This document shows positions 8,493-16,890 of a stretch of 38,348 bases of DNA, in pieces. The first letter of the stretch is position 1; the number at the start of each line of letters is the position of its first letter. The translations under genes and the position numbers were made by a program. Source of the DNA: Roseburia sp. Lineage in GTDB: Bacteria; Bacillota; Clostridia; Lachnospirales; Lachnospiraceae. The notes below the pieces were generated by a model. It had not been told where the DNA came from. It searched no databases and was given only the letters and a program-made list of their open reading frames with translations. The stretch covers positions 1 to 38,348 of the forward strand of contig JAMPIG010000027.1 in assembly GCA_023662875.1 (NCBI GenBank), written 5' to 3'.

Positions 8493-10220
8493 ATGGCACG
8501 AGTAGTAGGGATTGGAAATCAGAATTTTGGAAAAATCAGGATGAATGGAAATTTTTATGTGGATAAAACAGATTTCATCAGGCAGTGGTGGGAGTCTTGC
8601 GATGACGTGACGCTGATCACCCGCCCCCGGCGTTTTGGAAAGACGCTGAATATGAGTATGCTGGAACAGTTTTTCTCGATTGATTACGCCGGTCGCAGCG
8701 ATCTGTTTGAGGGGCTTTCCATCTGGCGGGAGGAGAAATACCGCCAGATGCAGGGAACCTATCCGGTGATTGCGCTCAGCTTTGCTAAGATAAAAGGGAC
8801 ATCCTATCAGAATGTCAGAAAGGAAATATGCCAAACCATAGCGGATTTATTTAATCAGTTTTATTTTCTGATGAAAAGCGGTAAGCTGAATGAATATGAA
8901 AAAAAAATGTTTCAGAGGATATCTGATGAAATGGAAGATCACATTGCAGCTAATTCCCTGAATTTTCTGTCCAATCTTCTGGCACAGTATTATGGCAGGA
9001 AAGTGATTATTCTGCTGGATGAATACGACACGCCCATGCAGGAGGCATATGTGAACGGGTATTGGGAAGAGCTGGTAGAATTTACCAGGAGCCTGTTCAA
9101 TGCGGCCTTCAAGACGAACCCTTATTTGGAGCGCGCGCTTATGACAGGAATCACCCGCGTGAGCAAGGAGTCTATTTTCTCTGATTTAAACAATCTGAAA
9201 GTGGTGACAACGACCTCGGAGAAGTATGCGGACAGCTTTGGTTTTACGGAGGAGGAAGTGTTTGCGGCTCTGGAGGAATTTGGTCTGTCCGCCCGGAAAC
9301 AGCAGGTCAAGGATTGGTATGACGGTTTTGTCTTTGGCAGCAAAAGAGACATTTATAATCCCTGGTCTATCATCAATTTCCTGGACGAGAAGAAAGTGGG
9401 AGCCTACTGGGCGAATACCAGCTCTAACAGGCTGGTCGGCAAGCTGCTTATGGAGAGCAACGCCGACACAAAAAAGACCTTTGAGGAGCTGCTTAATGGC
9501 GGCATGCTTGATATGGAGATCGACGAGCAGATCGTCTACAACCAGCTTTCCGCGAAAAAGAATGCCATCTGGAGCCTGCTGCTTGCCAGCGGGTATCTGC
9601 GGGTGGCAGGCACCACCTTTGTGGAGAGGACGGGGCGAACCTATTATAAACTGGTGCTGACCAACAAGGAGGTCCACATCATGTTCGAGGATATGGTGAG
9701 GGACTGGTTTTCCGGGAACGATTATTATAATGACTTTCTCAAGGCGTTGCTTTTGGGCGATGTGGAGGCCATGAACCTGTACATGAACCGAGTGACACGG
9801 GAGATGTTCAGTTACTTTGACACGGGAAAGAATCCGGAAAGCGAGCCGGAGAAGTTCTACCATGGTTTTGTGTTAGGGCTGATGGCGGAGCTGTCTGAGC
9901 AGTATATGGTTACCTCCAACAGGGAAAGCGGTTTCGGGCGGTATGACGTGATGTTGGAACCACGGAATACGACCAGGGATGACGCTATTATCCTGGAGTT
10001 CAAGGTGCAGGACGCCAGGGAAAAGGAGTTGTCCGATACCGTAGCCAGGGCGCTGCAGCAGATTGAGGAGAAGAATTATCAGGCGTCCCTGACGGCAAAG
10101 GGGATCCCGGCAGAGCATATACGGAAGTATGGGTTCGCCTTTTGCGGGAAAGAGGTTTTGATTGGCAGTGCGGGGGGCGTAGGACGATTTAATGCAATGA
10201 ATGAAAGGCCTGGCGGATGA
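8493..10220 (+). CDS. AAA-ATPase-like / PD-(D/E)XK nuclease family protein
   Basis: A 575-residue two-domain protein of the AAA-ATPase-like (PF09820) plus PDDEXK_9 (PF08011) group, which occurs in many copies in gut Firmicutes and Bacteroidetes. The N-terminal ATPase part has RPRRFGKT at 44-51 as the phosphate-binding loop and VIILLDEYDTP at 171-181 as Walker B. The C-terminal part shows a nuclease core: D485 in GRYDVML, then E502-x-K504 in ILEFKV. GAGGCGGA precedes the ATG. The in vivo role of the family is not settled; a mobile or defence-like accessory role is often proposed. Here it is a single gene with its own promoter between two look-alike terminators, and its stop codon lies within the downstream hairpin. 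It may be a recently acquired insert. Confidence 0.88.
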   Translation: MARVVGIGNQNFGKIRMNGNFYVDKTDFIRQWWESCDDVTLITRPRRFGKTLNMSMLEQFFSIDYAGRSDLFEGLSIWREEKYRQMQGTYPVIALSFAKIKGTSYQNVRKEICQTIADLFNQFYFLMKSGKLNEYEKKMFQRISDEMEDHIAANSLNFLSNLLAQYYGRKVIILLDEYDTPMQEAYVNGYWEELVEFTRSLFNAAFKTNPYLERALMTGITRVSKESIFSDLNNLKVVTTTSEKYADSFGFTEEEVFAALEEFGLSARKQQVKDWYDGFVFGSKRDIYNPWSIINFLDEKKVGAYWANTSSNRLVGKLLMESNADTKKTFEELLNGGMLDMEIDEQIVYNQLSAKKNAIWSLLLASGYLRVAGTTFVERTGRTYYKLVLTNKEVHIMFEDMVRDWFSGNDYYNDFLKALLLGDVEAMNLYMNRVTREMFSYFDTGKNPESEPEKFYHGFVLGLMAELSEQYMVTSNRESGFGRYDVMLEPRNTTRDDAIILEFKVQDAREKELSDTVARALQQIEEKNYQASLTAKGIPAEHIRKYGFAFCGKEVLIGSAGGVGRFNAMNERPGG

Positions 10221-10240
10221 AAGTCTGCTAGGCCTTTTTT
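10204..10240 (+). terminator. Intrinsic terminator between the AAA gene and the XRE gene
   Basis: A 14-bp stem with two G-U pairs joins AAAGGCCTGGCGGA (10204-10217) to TCTGCTAGGCCTTT (10224-10237), and the T-run continues to 10240. The TGA of the AAA gene is in its loop. It also lies at the 3' end of the convergent XRE gene, but its T-run favours the plus strand. Confidence 0.85.
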
Positions 10241-10571
10241 AACACAATGCTTTATTTAGATTATCAAGGATTGCTTCAACAGAGTTTTGCAGTTCCGGAG
10301 AAAGATATCGAAAGTTCTGCAGGAGGCGGATTTCCCTTTCCGTGGGACGAAACGTTTTCACCGCGTCTTCTATAGAGGAAGAAGAGGAAGCGCCGATCAG
10401 ATAATCCACAGAAATACCGAAAAAGGCGGCGAAGTTTTTTAAGGTTTCGATATCCGGTTCCGCCAGCCCGTTTTCATATTTGTAAATCGACTGTTGCGTC
10501 AGGTTAAATTTTTCGGCAAGGGACTGCTGACTTAATCCTCTATCCATCCGTAACTTTCTAAGATTTTCCAC
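10239..10571 (-). CDS. XRE-family helix-turn-helix regulator
   Basis: A 110-residue cytoplasmic DNA-binding protein. The helix-turn-helix is at about residues 8-60: LSQQSLAEKF for the first helices, LTQQSIYKYENG for the recognition helix, then DIETLKNFAAFFGISVDYLIG, the classic HTH_3 end. The C-terminal 45 residues are a short helical tail, probably for dimerisation. The start is a GTG at 10571 with GGAGG 7 bases upstream on the minus strand. It is divergent from the kinase/T7SS locus and faces the AAA gene tail to tail. A perfect palindrome in the facing promoter (10662-10676) is a good candidate for its operator. I infer that it represses the T7SS locus and perhaps itself. No ligand or peptidase domain is present. 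Confidence 0.93.
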   Translation of the reverse strand: MENLRKLRMDRGLSQQSLAEKFNLTQQSIYKYENGLAEPDIETLKNFAAFFGISVDYLIGASSSSSIEDAVKTFRPTEREIRLLQNFRYLSPELQNSVEAILDNLNKALC

Positions 10572-10655
10572 TGATTATCCTCCATATGATTTCTCTGTTT
10601 CTTATATATATAATATCCAGCCATGCCTGGAAAAGGAAAAATCATTCGGTTGTTA

Positions 10656-10684
10656 TTTACAACAACTTATAGTTGTGATATCAT
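10656..10684 (+). promoter_or_regulatory. Predicted promoter of the kinase/T7SS locus
   Basis: TTTACA (10656-10661), exactly 17 bases, then TATCAT (10679-10684). Transcription would start near 10691, about 90 bases before the first kinase. The spacer holds a palindrome. Confidence 0.6.
10662..10676. promoter_or_regulatory. Palindromic operator candidate in the T7SS promoter spacer
   Basis: ACAAC-TTATA-GTTGT is a perfect 5-5-5 inverted repeat between the -35 and -10 boxes and faces the divergent XRE gene. A dimer bound here would block RNA polymerase. Assignment to the XRE protein is inferred from position. Confidence 0.6.
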
Positions 10685-10782
10685 GAATGAATAAGTAGTA
10701 TGCACGGATTGAAAGGAATCTATACAGCTATAATGCAGAAGAAGGCTGAACTGCCCGGAGGAGAAAACGACGGGGAGTCGAA

Positions 10783-12858
10783 ATGTTGAAAAGAATGAAA
10801 ACGATGAGCACAAGGATCAGATGCCTGCAATGTATGCAGGAATATGATAGTCAATTTGATATCTGCCCGTACTGTGGCAGCGAAAGGGAGATCGAGCCGA
10901 AGGAATTATATTTTTTGAGGCCGGGAGCAATCCTTGCAGGACGGTACGAGATCGGCGCATCCCTGGGGGACGGCGGATTCGGGATCACCTATAAGGCCTG
11001 GGATCTCACCCTGTCTAAGGTGGTGGCGGTCAAGGAGTATTATCCTGTCGGTCTGGTAAACAGGGTGCCCGGTGAGAACAAGGTGATTGTATACTCCGGA
11101 CGCCGGGCAAAGGAATGTACGGTGGGCAGGCAGCGATTTCTGGAGGAAGCGCGCAATATGGCGCGGTACAATACCCATGCCAATATCGTAAACGTCTACG
11201 ATTTCTTTGAGGAAAACGGCACGGCCTATATTGTTATGGAGTTCCTGGACGGCGTGAACTATAAGGAGTATCTGGAGGGCATGCCGGAAAAGAAGGCACC
11301 GCCGCAGGAGGCGCTGACGGTGATGGAAGCGGTTTTGACCGCACTCTCGGAGGTACATAAGAGCGGCATCCTGCACCGCGATATCAGTCCCGGCAATATC
11401 TTTCTATGTAAGGACGGCGAGATCAAGCTGATCGACTTTGGGGCCGCCAGGTTTTCTGCGAAGGATGAGACGGCTAATGTAACGGTAATCTTAAAGCCCG
11501 GCTACGCGCCGCCGGAGCAGTATCAGTCAAAGGGCAGACAGGGTCCCTGGATTGACATCTATGCGGCGGGGGCGACCCTTTACCATGCGATCACGGGTAT
11601 AGTGCCGGAAGAATCGGTGAACAGAAACGAGAAGGACGAATTGATCCCGCCGGAAAAGCTCTGCCCGGAGATTTCCCATAATTTAAATAACGCAATCCTG
11701 CGCGCTATGGCGCTGCAGCCGGAGCTGCGGTTTCAGAGCGCGGAGGAATTTTGGAATGCGCTGTCGGGGGAATCCGCGATCCGGGACGTCGGAAACGAGC
11801 TGAAAAGGCGCAAAATCCGCAGATTTCTATCGATTGCGGCGATCGGCGCCGCGGCGCTTGCGGGTGCCCTGGTCTGTATGAGGATTGTGGAGCGGAGAAA
11901 GGCGGCCGCGGCCATACTGGAGGAGGCGGACGTCACCCTGTGGGTCAGCGCGGACTCCGGTCAGACCGCGGAAGAAAAGCAGGAGATTATGGAGGAGGCG
12001 CTTCAGTCCTTTCGGGAGGAATATCCCCAGATCAACGTGACGGTGACCTGTGCGGAAGCGGAGGAATATGAGACCAGGCTCCGGGAGGCGATGGAGCAGG
12101 GACAACTGCCCACTCTGTTCGAATCCTCCTGTCTGTGGCAGCAGGACTACGAATATCTGGCAGAACTGTCGGATGTGTTTGATTTCATAAAATCCGACGA
12201 CTGCTTTTTTCTGGAGCGGTACGCGGACTTTTTCCCTCATAAAAAGCAGATTCCTCTAGCCTTTACGATGCCGGTCATTTACCGTTGTATCCTGGCGGAT
12301 ACGGGCGGAAAGAGCACCGAAGAGCTGATTGCGGAGAAGCGTTTTCTGGTTACTGCCGGAGGATATTTTACCTGGTATAACCTGTGCAGCGGAGAGGAGC
12401 CGGTGTCGGATTTTGGGGGCTGGCTCGAAACGGGTGAGATAAACGACATTCTTTCGGATCAGGTGGAATTTTTAAGCCTTGACGTGCCCTGCCTTCTTGC
12501 GGACACCTCCTGTTACCGCTGGGTTCAGGAGAATATGCCGGGGATCTATGAGATCGAGTTTTGGCAGGAGCGGGGCCTGACGGGAGCCTTTCAGGACTGC
12601 TTCAGTATTGCAGAGGACGCAAAAGAGGAGGAAAAGGCGGCGGCCGTTCAGATTCTGGTCTATCTGTTGGCGGATCAGGCCCAGGATGTGCAGTATGTGC
12701 AGAACGGCGATGATCTGCCCCTGAACAAAACGGCGTACCGGGCCTATGTGGAGATAAACGGGGAATTTGACGGACTGGAGGCGGAGATCGGGAAGGCGGT
12801 TATGGGCGGGGAAGCTCAGGCGCTGCTGGATCGGCTGCTTTCGGACGCGGAGAATTAG
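10783..12858 (+). CDS. Membrane Ser/Thr kinase with extracellular solute-binding-protein-like domain
   Basis: A 691-residue protein. The order is a Cys4 zinc ribbon (C14, C17, C28, C31), a Hanks-type kinase domain (about 50-330), one membrane helix (about 348-367), and an outside domain (about 384-691) that reads like a family 1 extracellular solute-binding protein (VTLWVSADSG, YPQINVTVT, then LPLNKTAYRAY near the end). Kinase motifs are the glycine loop GDGGFG (62-67), K84 in VAVKEY, HRD (198-200) with N205, and DFG (218-220). The lysine usual two residues after the catalytic Asp is Ser202. I infer that binding outside the cell controls phosphorylation inside. It is the first gene of the T7SS locus. 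A GGGGAG site lies 5 bases before the ATG. The fold call for the outer domain is less certain than the kinase call. Confidence 0.88.
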   Translation: MLKRMKTMSTRIRCLQCMQEYDSQFDICPYCGSEREIEPKELYFLRPGAILAGRYEIGASLGDGGFGITYKAWDLTLSKVVAVKEYYPVGLVNRVPGENKVIVYSGRRAKECTVGRQRFLEEARNMARYNTHANIVNVYDFFEENGTAYIVMEFLDGVNYKEYLEGMPEKKAPPQEALTVMEAVLTALSEVHKSGILHRDISPGNIFLCKDGEIKLIDFGAARFSAKDETANVTVILKPGYAPPEQYQSKGRQGPWIDIYAAGATLYHAITGIVPEESVNRNEKDELIPPEKLCPEISHNLNNAILRAMALQPELRFQSAEEFWNALSGESAIRDVGNELKRRKIRRFLSIAAIGAAALAGALVCMRIVERRKAAAAILEEADVTLWVSADSGQTAEEKQEIMEEALQSFREEYPQINVTVTCAEAEEYETRLREAMEQGQLPTLFESSCLWQQDYEYLAELSDVFDFIKSDDCFFLERYADFFPHKKQIPLAFTMPVIYRCILADTGGKSTEELIAEKRFLVTAGGYFTWYNLCSGEEPVSDFGGWLETGEINDILSDQVEFLSLDVPCLLADTSCYRWVQENMPGIYEIEFWQERGLTGAFQDCFSIAEDAKEEEKAAAVQILVYLLADQAQDVQYVQNGDDLPLNKTAYRAYVEINGEFDGLEAEIGKAVMGGEAQALLDRLLSDAEN

Positions 12859-12870
12859 AGAAATAAAAAC

Positions 12871-12888
12871 GCTTCCGGACGCGGAAGC
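12871..12888 (+). other. Inter-gene hairpin between the two kinase genes
   Basis: GCTTCCG-GACG-CGGAAGC, a perfect 7-bp stem with a 4-base loop in the 50-base gap, with no T-run. It may affect RNA stability or the relative output of the two kinases. Confidence 0.5.
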
Positions 12889-12908
12889 AGTATTGCGAGG
12901 TAGTACAG

Positions 12909-15900
12909 ATGAGAAGATGTCTGGGATGTATGGAAGAATTTGAGGAACAGTATGATATCTGCCCCCATTGCGGCTATGAGGTGGGAACGCCGCCCCGGGA
13001 AGCCTACCACATGATTCCGGGGACATTGCTGGCGGATAGATATCTGATCGGCAGCGTGCTCGGATTCGGCGGATTCGGCGTCACTTATATCGGATGGGAC
13101 CGGATTCTGGAGAGAAAGGTTGCGGTAAAGGAATATCTTCCGGGAGAATTTTCCACCCGGATCCCCGGGCAGTCGCAGATCACTGCTTTCGAGGGCGAGA
13201 GGACGGAGCAGTTTAACAGCGGTCTGGGCAAATTTCTGGAAGAGGCCAAGATGCTGGCAAAGTTCGAGGCGGCCAACGGTATTGTACAGATTTACGACAG
13301 CTTCCGGGAAAACGGGACGGCGTATATCATCATGGAATATCTGGAAGGCAAGACCCTGAAGACTTATCTGGAGCAAAAGGGGAAGCTGTCCGCAGAGGAG
13401 GCGAAGGAGATTCTGCATCCCATCCTGACGGCGCTGAAGGAAGTGCATGAGATAGGGATTCTCCACAGGGATATCGCGCCGGACAATATCTTCCTGACGG
13501 AGGAGGGGAAGGTAAAGCTTTTGGACTTTGGAGCCTCCCGATTTGCCACCACCTCGCACAGCAAGAGCCTGTCCGTGATTATCAAGCCGGGCTATGCTCC
13601 CGTGGAGCAGTACCGAAGCAGGGGCGACCAGGGGCCCTGGACGGACGTCTATTCTCTGGCGGCTACGTTTTACAATATGGTCACGGGCGTTGTCCCGGAG
13701 GACGCCATGGAGCGCGTGGAGAAGGAGGAGCTGAAAAAGCCCTCCAGGCTGGGAATTAAAATTCCCCGAAATGTGGAACACGCGATTATGAACGCCCTGA
13801 ATATCAAGATAGAGGACAGGACGCAGAATATCGAGGCGTTTGAAAAGGAGTTGTATCTGGACGAAAAGGTCAAGCTGAAATTCGTCCGGCTGAAGAAGGC
13901 GGATGTGGGGAAATGGCCGCTCTGGTCGAAGCTCGCCGTGTCGGCGGCAGTTTTGACGGTCGCAGTCTTTGCGGGACTTTTGGCCACCGGCGTGATCGAC
14001 TATTCCAGACTGATCCCGGAGAGCTTTGAGCTGCCGGAGGGTATGACAAGGGTTCCCAATCTGGTAAACGGCGAACTGGGCGCGGCGGAAAGCCTGATGA
14101 CGGAGGCTGGGCTGATCCTGCAGGTTGTAGATAAGCAGTATTCGGAATATGTCCCGCAGGATCTGGTGCTTTCCCAGAATGTTAACAGGGGAAAGATTGT
14201 TTCGCTGGAGCAGGTTGTGGAGGTAGTGGTCAGCGGCGGACGGGAGATCGTGATCGTACAGGACGTCTGCGGCTCCTATAAGGAGGAGGCGCTTGCGGCG
14301 CTGACGTCCCTTGGACTGATCGTGGAGATTCAGGAGGAATACAGCGAGTACGCGGAGGGCGTCGTCATGGAGCAGAGCGTCGCCCCCGGCGAACAGACCC
14401 ATCGGGGAGAGACCGTCGTCCTGACGGTCTCTAAGGGGTACGATACTTTTATCGATACCGAACAGGCTGTGACGATTCCGGATCTGACGGGCATGAGTCT
14501 CGACGAGGCGCGGGAGGAACTCAAAAAATACGGTCTTTCCGTGGCAAAGGAATCGACGAAGGAGGTCTCGGGGAAGAAGGCCGGAAGCATACTGGAGCAG
14601 ACTCCCGCCCCCGGCACGCAGGGACACCAGGGCGATGTGGTCAAGGTGGTTCTCGCGGCGGAAAAGATGCCCGTATACATGCCGGACACGCAGTACAAGG
14701 ATATGGACGCGGCGGTCAGCGAGCTGGAGAAGCTGGGACTGAAGGTGGCGGTGGAATACGAGGAAAACGCCACTGTCGCGCAGGGAAAGGTGATCCGTCA
14801 GAGCATAACGGCTTACGGCGAGGTGAAGGAGGGCGCGGCGGTCACGTTGACGGTCAGCAGCGGCACGCCGGAGATAAACCAGATTATCGCGAAGGAGCCG
14901 GAGTGGTCCGGCTGGGTTACGGAGCTCCCGGCGGGAGTGAACAAATCCCGCTATGAGATAGAGACCAAAAAGCAGTATAGCTTCCGGGACAAATCGACTA
15001 CATCCTCCCTGCAGGACAGTATGCCGGGCTGGACGTTGTATGACAAAACGACGTCAAAGGGAGACTACGGAGAGTGGAGCACCTGGAGCGGGGAGCAGCC
15101 TGCCGCCCAGGAAGGCCGGGAGATTCAGCAGAAGGAGCAGTATTCCTACCGGGATTACGAAAAGACGACCTCTGACCAAAGCTCCATGAGCGGCTGGGAA
15201 AAGATTGACACGCGCACCTATTATCTGGAGGATTACGGAAATTGGAGTGAATGGTCAACGGCGGCGGTCAGCGGTAGCAGCACGAGGAAGGTGGAGACGA
15301 AGACGCAGTATCAGTCCCGAACCAGATCATGGACGACTGCCTCCACAAAGTCTCTGTCCGGCTATACCTATAGCCATAGGACGGAAAGCGCGGGCAGCTG
15401 GACGGAGTGGAGTGAAACGCCGGTATCGGCCAGCGAGACGGAGAGCCGCAAGGTAGAAGTGAAGACTGAACAGCGGACAAGACAAGTGCAAACAGGGACA
15501 AAGACTTATTATAAATACTATCATTGGTACTATTGGTACACGCCTGAAAGCACATGGTATTATACCTATATGCAACATCCTGATGGATCTGGCAGAACAT
15601 ACGCTTCGATGGAGTTAGAGACGCTTTTGCCAGCAGATAAGGTGTTTGATGGGCATACCAGTTATCTCCATGGCGGCAAGAGGTGGTTTTTGGAAAGCAC
15701 ACGGGAAGAAGCGATCTTATCGCCTCAGACCTATACCGTATACAGCAGCCTCACCACAAATTACACCTACCATTTCTACAAATGGAGCGACTGGTCAGGC
15801 TGGAGCGACACACAGGTTTCCGCCGCCACAGACAGGGAAGTAAACCCCAGAACCGTGTACCGTTATGCGGACAAGATCCCGCACTACGAGTACACCTACG

Positions 15901-16124
15901 GGAGATGGAAGGACTGGACGGCTTGGAGCGACGACGCCGTTGCGGATAGCTCCACCCGGGAGGTCAGAAAACAGACCATCTACAAATACCGGGATATGGC
16001 GGATATCGTCACCTACCATTACTACCAGTGGGGGAACTGGTCGGAATACCGGGATGAACGCCCGGAGGCCTCCGGCACGCGGGAGGTACAGGAGCGCACG
16101 CTGTATCGGTACAAAGAAAAATAG
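12909..16124 (+). CDS. PASTA-domain Ser/Thr kinase with Trp-rich repeat tail
   Basis: A 1071-residue protein. It has a Cys4 zinc ribbon (C4, C7, C18, C21); a Hanks kinase domain (about 37-320: glycine loop GFGGFG 52-57, K74, HRD 186-188 with N193, DFG 206-208); a membrane helix (about 340-361); about four PASTA-like repeats (380-443, 446-510, 520-584, 586-651); and a long repeat tail (665-1071) rich in WSxWS motifs. PASTA kinases of the PrkC/Stk1 type usually sense wall muropeptides and end after the PASTA repeats, so the tail is an addition. The catalytic-loop lysine is replaced by Ala190. GAGG lies 8 bases before the ATG. Kinase, zinc ribbon and helix are laid out as in the preceding gene, so the pair probably arose by duplication and gained different sensors. 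Two PP2C genes follow. Confidence 0.92.
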   Translation: MRRCLGCMEEFEEQYDICPHCGYEVGTPPREAYHMIPGTLLADRYLIGSVLGFGGFGVTYIGWDRILERKVAVKEYLPGEFSTRIPGQSQITAFEGERTEQFNSGLGKFLEEAKMLAKFEAANGIVQIYDSFRENGTAYIIMEYLEGKTLKTYLEQKGKLSAEEAKEILHPILTALKEVHEIGILHRDIAPDNIFLTEEGKVKLLDFGASRFATTSHSKSLSVIIKPGYAPVEQYRSRGDQGPWTDVYSLAATFYNMVTGVVPEDAMERVEKEELKKPSRLGIKIPRNVEHAIMNALNIKIEDRTQNIEAFEKELYLDEKVKLKFVRLKKADVGKWPLWSKLAVSAAVLTVAVFAGLLATGVIDYSRLIPESFELPEGMTRVPNLVNGELGAAESLMTEAGLILQVVDKQYSEYVPQDLVLSQNVNRGKIVSLEQVVEVVVSGGREIVIVQDVCGSYKEEALAALTSLGLIVEIQEEYSEYAEGVVMEQSVAPGEQTHRGETVVLTVSKGYDTFIDTEQAVTIPDLTGMSLDEAREELKKYGLSVAKESTKEVSGKKAGSILEQTPAPGTQGHQGDVVKVVLAAEKMPVYMPDTQYKDMDAAVSELEKLGLKVAVEYEENATVAQGKVIRQSITAYGEVKEGAAVTLTVSSGTPEINQIIAKEPEWSGWVTELPAGVNKSRYEIETKKQYSFRDKSTTSSLQDSMPGWTLYDKTTSKGDYGEWSTWSGEQPAAQEGREIQQKEQYSYRDYEKTTSDQSSMSGWEKIDTRTYYLEDYGNWSEWSTAAVSGSSTRKVETKTQYQSRTRSWTTASTKSLSGYTYSHRTESAGSWTEWSETPVSASETESRKVEVKTEQRTRQVQTGTKTYYKYYHWYYWYTPESTWYYTYMQHPDGSGRTYASMELETLLPADKVFDGHTSYLHGGKRWFLESTREEAILSPQTYTVYSSLTTNYTYHFYKWSDWSGWSDTQVSAATDREVNPRTVYRYADKIPHYEYTYGRWKDWTAWSDDAVADSSTREVRKQTIYKYRDMADIVTYHYYQWGNWSEYRDERPEASGTREVQERTLYRYKEK
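14901..16121 (+). repeat. Trp-rich WSxWS protein repeat array
   Basis: Residues 665-1071 of the PASTA kinase contain about seven diverged units of roughly 45-60 residues. Each has a W-x-x-W core (WSGW 666, WSTW 723, WSEW 779, WTEW 831, WSDWSGW 959, WKDWTAW 1000, WSEY 1044), then a small-residue stretch, and then an R-x-V-x-x-x-T-x-Y-x-Y-R strand. The likely product is a rod of beta-rich extracellular modules. I do not know a named domain for it. Confidence 0.7.
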
Positions 16125-16138
16125 GACGGGTCAGGACA

Positions 16139-16855
16139 ATGGAGATAACATATGCGATCAGCACCTTTCCGGGGGAGAGGGAGCAGAACGAGGACTATGC
16201 AATATCCGGCAAAAGAGGAGACGTCTCCTGCTTTGCGGTGGCGGACGGGCTGGGAGGCCACGGGCGGGGCGAGGTTGCCTCCCGGCTTGTATGCGAGACG
16301 GCAATGCGGCGCTTTGCGGAGGGCGGCGCCCTGGAAGAGCTGTTTGAAACGGCCCAGCGGGAACTGATGGAAAAACAGAAGCAGGAAAGGGCCATCGATG
16401 CCATGAAAACCACCCTGAATCTGCTGACGGTCAGCCCGAGGGAAATCTGCTGGGGCCATGTGGGGGATACGCGCACCTACTATTTTAAGCACAACAAGTT
16501 AGTGTGCCGGACAAAGGATCACAGCGTGCCGCAGATGATGGTGGCCATGGGGGAGATCAAGGAGGAAGAAATCCGCCATCACGCGGACCGGAACCGCCTT
16601 CTGCGCGTCATGGGCATCGAGTGGAAGACGCCGCAGTATGTGCTGGAAAAGGCCCTGAAGCCCCGGAAACGGCAGGCGTTCTGCATGTGTACGGACGGCT
16701 TCTGGGAATACATCGAGGAAAAGGACATGGAAAAATGTCTGAAGGCCGCAGGCACCGTGCAGGAATGGCTGGACGCCATGAACGATGTGGTGAAAAAGAA
16801 CGGTGCAGGCGAGGATATGGATAATTATACGGCGCTGGCCGTCTGGATCGGGTAG
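16139..16855 (+). CDS. PP2C-family protein phosphatase (first of three)
   Basis: A 238-residue soluble phosphatase that would remove phosphate from Ser/Thr residues using two metal ions. Metal-site motifs are complete: NED (17-19), ADGLGGH (D36), GHVGDTR (D110), CTDGFWE (D186) and DNYTA (D228). No membrane segment or signal is present, so it acts in the cytoplasm. It starts 14 bases after the PASTA kinase stop, the usual kinase-phosphatase pairing. The ribosome site (CAGGACA) is weak, which suggests translational coupling. It probably reverses the action of one or both upstream kinases. Confidence 0.93.
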   Translation: MEITYAISTFPGEREQNEDYAISGKRGDVSCFAVADGLGGHGRGEVASRLVCETAMRRFAEGGALEELFETAQRELMEKQKQERAIDAMKTTLNLLTVSPREICWGHVGDTRTYYFKHNKLVCRTKDHSVPQMMVAMGEIKEEEIRHHADRNRLLRVMGIEWKTPQYVLEKALKPRKRQAFCMCTDGFWEYIEEKDMEKCLKAAGTVQEWLDAMNDVVKKNGAGEDMDNYTALAVWIG

Positions 16856-16890
16856 CATCAGCCGGGAGCCGCGGGAAGAATGAGGAGGGT

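Noticed and set aside
10700..10789. Possible 29-codon upstream frame overlapping the first kinase start
   Set aside because: No ribosome site before its ATG and no recognisable sequence; the overlap with the kinase start is probably chance.
12855..14627. Minus-strand open frame of 590 codons opposite the PASTA kinase
   Set aside because: Antisense shadow; the kinase motifs on the plus strand are unmistakable.
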